In this document: positions 10,151 through 11,917 of the stretch, one piece after another
Numbering within the stretch: the first letter of the stretch is position 1
How the letters are laid out: every line of letters starts with the position of its first letter
NCBI GenBank assembly: GCA_009692725.1
Contig: SHYP01000022.1
Span: 1 to 11,917, forward strand
Origin: Dehalococcoidia bacterium
GTDB lineage: Bacteria; Chloroflexota; Dehalococcoidia; UBA2979
Reading direction: 5' to 3'
DNA: 11,917 bases
Notes under the pieces: generated by a model
The model's input: only the letters and a program-made list of their open reading frames with translations
The model's database searches: none
Told to the model about the DNA's origin: nothing
Position numbers and translations under genes: made by a program

Positions 10151-10974
10151 CGCCGGTCGCTCACGGCGGCGTCCGTCGGCAGGAAGCTCGTGACGACCAG
10201 CACCTGATCGAGCGCTGCGTCGTCCGTCAGTGGCTCCACGGTCACCGTTGCGAACAGCTCGTGCGGTTGCCCGCGCACCGCCGCGACGCGCCCGATCAGC
10301 AGGCCCGGCGGCAGCATGCCGCCGAGCGGCGAGCTGACCACGAGCTCGCTGACGGTGAGCGGCGCGCCCAGCGGCACGAGCTCGAGGTGCAGCCCGCCGT
10401 CGCCGCCGGTCAGCGTGCCCGGCGTGCGGGACTGCTGCCCCACGCTCGCCACCGCCGACGCCGCGTCGCGCAGCAGCCGCACGCGCGCGCGCCGCGGCTG
10501 CACTTCCACGACGATGCCGACCAGCGTCGCGCTCGGCCCCAGCACAGGCTGCCCGACCACCACGCCGTCCGCCGCGCCGCGGTCGATCAGCAGTTGGCGG
10601 CGGCCCGGCGCCGGGTCGCGCACGACCACCGAGGCTTGCAGATGCCCGGCCGCCCCCCCGACAGCCGCCGCGAGGGCCGCGCCCTCGTCGTGCGCCGAGA
10701 CGGCCTGGCGCAGCGCCGCGCCCTCCGCCTCGAGCCGTGCGACGTCCTGCTGGAGCCGCGCGTTCTCGCGGCTGAGCCGGCCCAGCTGCCCCGCGTGCAG
10801 CGCCACCTCCGCGACCGGCCGCGCCAGCTCGTGCAGGGCGCGCACCGGCGACGTAAGCAGCTCGCCCGCCGCCGCCTCCAGCCGCCCCGCCGCGGTCAGC
10901 GTCGACAGCGCGAGCAGCGCGACGCCGAGCGCCGCAAGCACACCGACCCACGCCGTGTAACGAGTGCGAACCAT
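10147..10974 (-). CDS. mreC: Rod shape-determining protein MreC
   Basis: A 275-residue, single-pass membrane protein that binds and activates PBP2 at the elongasome. There is a hydrophobic N-terminal anchor at about 8-28, then a coiled coil (about 55-93, LGRLSRENARLQQDVARLEA) and the beta-rich MreC periplasmic-type domain: VVVRDPAPGRRQLLIDRGAADGV, GQPVLG, LVGIVVEVQPRRARVRLLRD, LVVSSPLGGMLPPGLLIGRV. Length and order match the family. The start ATG 10974 is the first in frame. I see no strong ribosome binding site before it, which is odd for the first gene of the operon. mreB, often the gene upstream, is absent here; instead the upstream DNA is compositionally different and contains a broken gene and an IS element. 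Confidence 0.93.
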   Translation of the reverse strand: MVRTRYTAWVGVLAALGVALLALSTLTAAGRLEAAAGELLTSPVRALHELARPVAEVALHAGQLGRLSRENARLQQDVARLEAEGAALRQAVSAHDEGAALAAAVGGAAGHLQASVVVRDPAPGRRQLLIDRGAADGVVVGQPVLGPSATLVGIVVEVQPRRARVRLLRDAASAVASVGQQSRTPGTLTGGDGGLHLELVPLGAPLTVSELVVSSPLGGMLPPGLLIGRVAAVRGQPHELFATVTVEPLTDDAALDQVLVVTSFLPTDAAVSDRR

Positions 10975-10998
10975 GGCGCGCCGATCGCGGGGAGCGAC

Positions 10999-11083
10999 CT
11001 AGCTGGTGCCGACCGGCCTGCCGCGCGGGGAGTCACGGCCGCCGAGCGACCCCAGCTCGGCCATGGTAACGCGCACCCGCGTT
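10999..11083. promoter_or_regulatory. Leader region upstream of mreC with two small hairpins
   Basis: Between the accessory gene and mreC lie two clean inverted repeats: GCCGAGC-(7 nt)-GCTCGGC (11041-11061) and AACGCG-CACC-CGCGTT (11068-11083). In the direction of mreC they would form adjacent stem-loops in the 5' leader. No obvious promoter hexamers are visible. A minus-strand reading frame ending at TAG 11001-10999 crosses this region, but I cannot support it as a gene. Confidence 0.35.
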
Positions 11084-11137
11084 GGCGAATACCCCGTTTT
11101 GAAGCCGACGGTGGACGTTTGCTCCGGATCGAACTCA

Positions 11138-11596
11138 TCAACCACTAGCGTCGTACTCGAACGGCCTCGAACTCCACCATTCGTCCTCGGCATAGGCGAG
11201 CAGCCGGACAGAGTGCACTCCGTTACTCACGGTCGCAGCAAGATTAGCCCAGACATCTACACGCGTCGGGATGAACTGGACATCCATCGGTGTCCATGTG
11301 GTGGCGGCCCGAGCGCCAGCGATTTCGAGCACCAAATCCTCCACGCGCACATTGCGAGCGGCCTGGATCAACACATCCAGCTTTGTCCAGCGCCCAGTAC
11401 TATCAGGCCGTGGCCGCGAGCCCCCCTCAAGAAGCACGGCTACGCCGCCGGTGCCGTAGAGACTCATTTGCACGTTGGCCGGTGACACCCGCAGAGCGGT
11501 CGATGTTCCGGGAACCGACACTACAGCGCTCGCGGTTTCGCGAGAGGTTCGGTATCCACCCTCTATTGCGACGGCAAGAAGCAGTAGCAGCCCCAC
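11138..11596 (-). CDS. Membrane-anchored protein of unknown function (5' end probably lost)
   Basis: 152 codons from GTG 11596 to TGA 11138. The N-terminus is strongly hydrophobic (LLLLLAV), followed by a soluble, probably extracytoplasmic, beta-type region. It ends with an aromatic motif (LLAYAEDEWWSSRPFEYD) that looks like the last strands of a sandwich domain. I do not recognise a named family. In the same frame upstream, coding-like sequence continues (PHIGDVVGSLPFGAVLLVG), and beyond a TAG at 11656-11654 there is more (see the next feature). GTG 11596 is therefore probably an internal codon of a once longer protein with two membrane helices. No ribosome binding site precedes it. Base composition is clearly less GC-rich than the mre operon. 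Confidence 0.6.
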   Translation of the reverse strand: MGLLLLLAVAIEGGYRTSRETASAVVSVPGTSTALRVSPANVQMSLYGTGGVAVLLEGGSRPRPDSTGRWTKLDVLIQAARNVRVEDLVLEIAGARAATTWTPMDVQFIPTRVDVWANLAATVSNGVHSVRLLAYAEDEWWSSRPFEYDASG

Positions 11597-11653
11597 TAAC
11601 AGGACAGCGCCGAACGGTAGGCTGCCAACAACATCGCCGATATGAGGCAGCTG

Positions 11654-11752
11654 CTAACTCGCTGGCAGCTGACCAGCCGCCAAGTCATACAGGCCGATGA
11701 CAACGACAATCTCTGGAATCAACGCCCGTCGCCGGACGAAAAACTGGCGCAT
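11654..11752 (-). pseudogene. Detached N-terminal piece of the preceding membrane protein
   Basis: From ATG 11752 the frame reads MRQFFVRRRALIPEIVVVIG, then LYDLAAGQLPAS, and stops at TAG 11656-11654. The same frame then continues without interruption into the hydrophobic N-terminus of the 11138-11596 gene. The basic stretch followed by a membrane helix (IPEIVVVIGLYDLA) is what one expects just before the second helix there. The simplest reading is one gene (about 11752 to 11138, 204 codons) broken by a C-to-T change of CAG to TAG. The IS left end is only 28 bases before this ATG and would have removed the native promoter. Confidence 0.55.
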
Positions 11753-11779
11753 GAAGCGCAAGCGGTCGCGCGCCCCAAC

Positions 11780-11917
11780 TGACCCGACCCCCTGAAGCGA
11801 GACCACCGTTGATGAGAGTCTTTTGGCCCACGAAGGTGGGTGGCGGAGGACATCACGGTGAAGGGACGCAGGCACACGCCGGAGCAGATCGTGCGGAAGC
11901 TGCGGGAGGTGGAGCGG
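11780..11917 (+). mobile_element. IS3-family insertion sequence, left end (cut by window edge)
   Basis: TGACCCGACCCCC at 11780-11792 resembles the left terminal inverted repeat of IS3-family elements, which begin with TG. About 78 bases later an OrfA-like transposase gene starts. The right end, the partner repeat and any target-site duplication are outside the window. The exact left boundary is therefore an estimate. Confidence 0.7.
11858..11917 (+). CDS. IS3-family transposase OrfA, N-terminal 20 residues (partial)
   Basis: Starts at GTG 11858 with GGAGGA at 11845-11850, seven bases upstream, and is open to the window edge. The visible protein, VKGRRHTPEQIVRKLREVER, has the typical OrfA opening: basic residues, then TPEQIVRKLRE, the first helix of the helix-turn-helix DNA-binding domain. 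In this family OrfA is followed by the DDE-type OrfB made by programmed frameshifting; that part is not in the window. Confidence 0.85.
   Translation, partial: MKGRRHTPEQIVRKLREVER

Overview
The window is very GC-rich, with coding frames that strongly prefer G or C at third codon positions. It combines an S1 protein with four S1 domains, a ClpC-type Clp ATPase and an mreC-mreD-mrdA-rodA cluster. This suits a high-GC, rod-shaped, non-proteobacterial bacterium. A Chloroflexota or deep actinobacterial-type lineage is my best guess from gene content and protein style, but nothing here is phylogenetically decisive.

Layout, left to right. (1) 1-230 is the 3' end of a 23S rRNA gene. An initiator tRNA (429-503) and a strong GCAA-loop terminator (511-538) follow. 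(2) 607-1650 on the minus strand is a decayed small-molecule O-methyltransferase gene with at least five disabling lesions. It sits where 5S rRNA would normally follow 23S. (3) The 5S rRNA gene (1685-1803) comes only after this wreck. It has its own promoter-like element placed so that transcription would start at the 5S 5' end, and a very long hairpin (1810-1877) behind it. (4) rpsA (ribosomal protein S1, 2017-3576) has an extended -10 promoter and an acidic pentapeptide-repeat tail. clpC (3841-6345) follows, ending at another GCAA-loop terminator (6370-6397). (5) Converging on it from the right, on the minus strand, is a four-gene elongasome operon: mreC (10974-10147), mreD (10150-9656), mrdA/PBP2 (9659-7764) and rodA (7767-6622). 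Every junction is an ATGA stop/start overlap. mreB is not in the window. (6) From about 11000 to 11779 the sequence is less GC-rich and reads as accessory DNA. It holds a membrane-anchored protein of unknown function whose 5' part is broken by an in-frame amber codon. An IS3-family insertion sequence begins at about 11780 and runs off the right edge, with only the first 20 codons of its OrfA visible.

Functionally, the left half is translation machinery and protein quality control (23S, tRNA-fMet, 5S, S1, ClpC). The right half is lateral cell-wall synthesis: the RodA glycosyltransferase and PBP2 transpeptidase with their MreC/MreD scaffold. I found no new defence or biosynthetic system. The most unusual feature is the split rRNA locus: 23S and tRNA-fMet, then a pseudogene, then a 5S gene that appears to have its own promoter. 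Next is the eroding accessory patch beside the mre operon.
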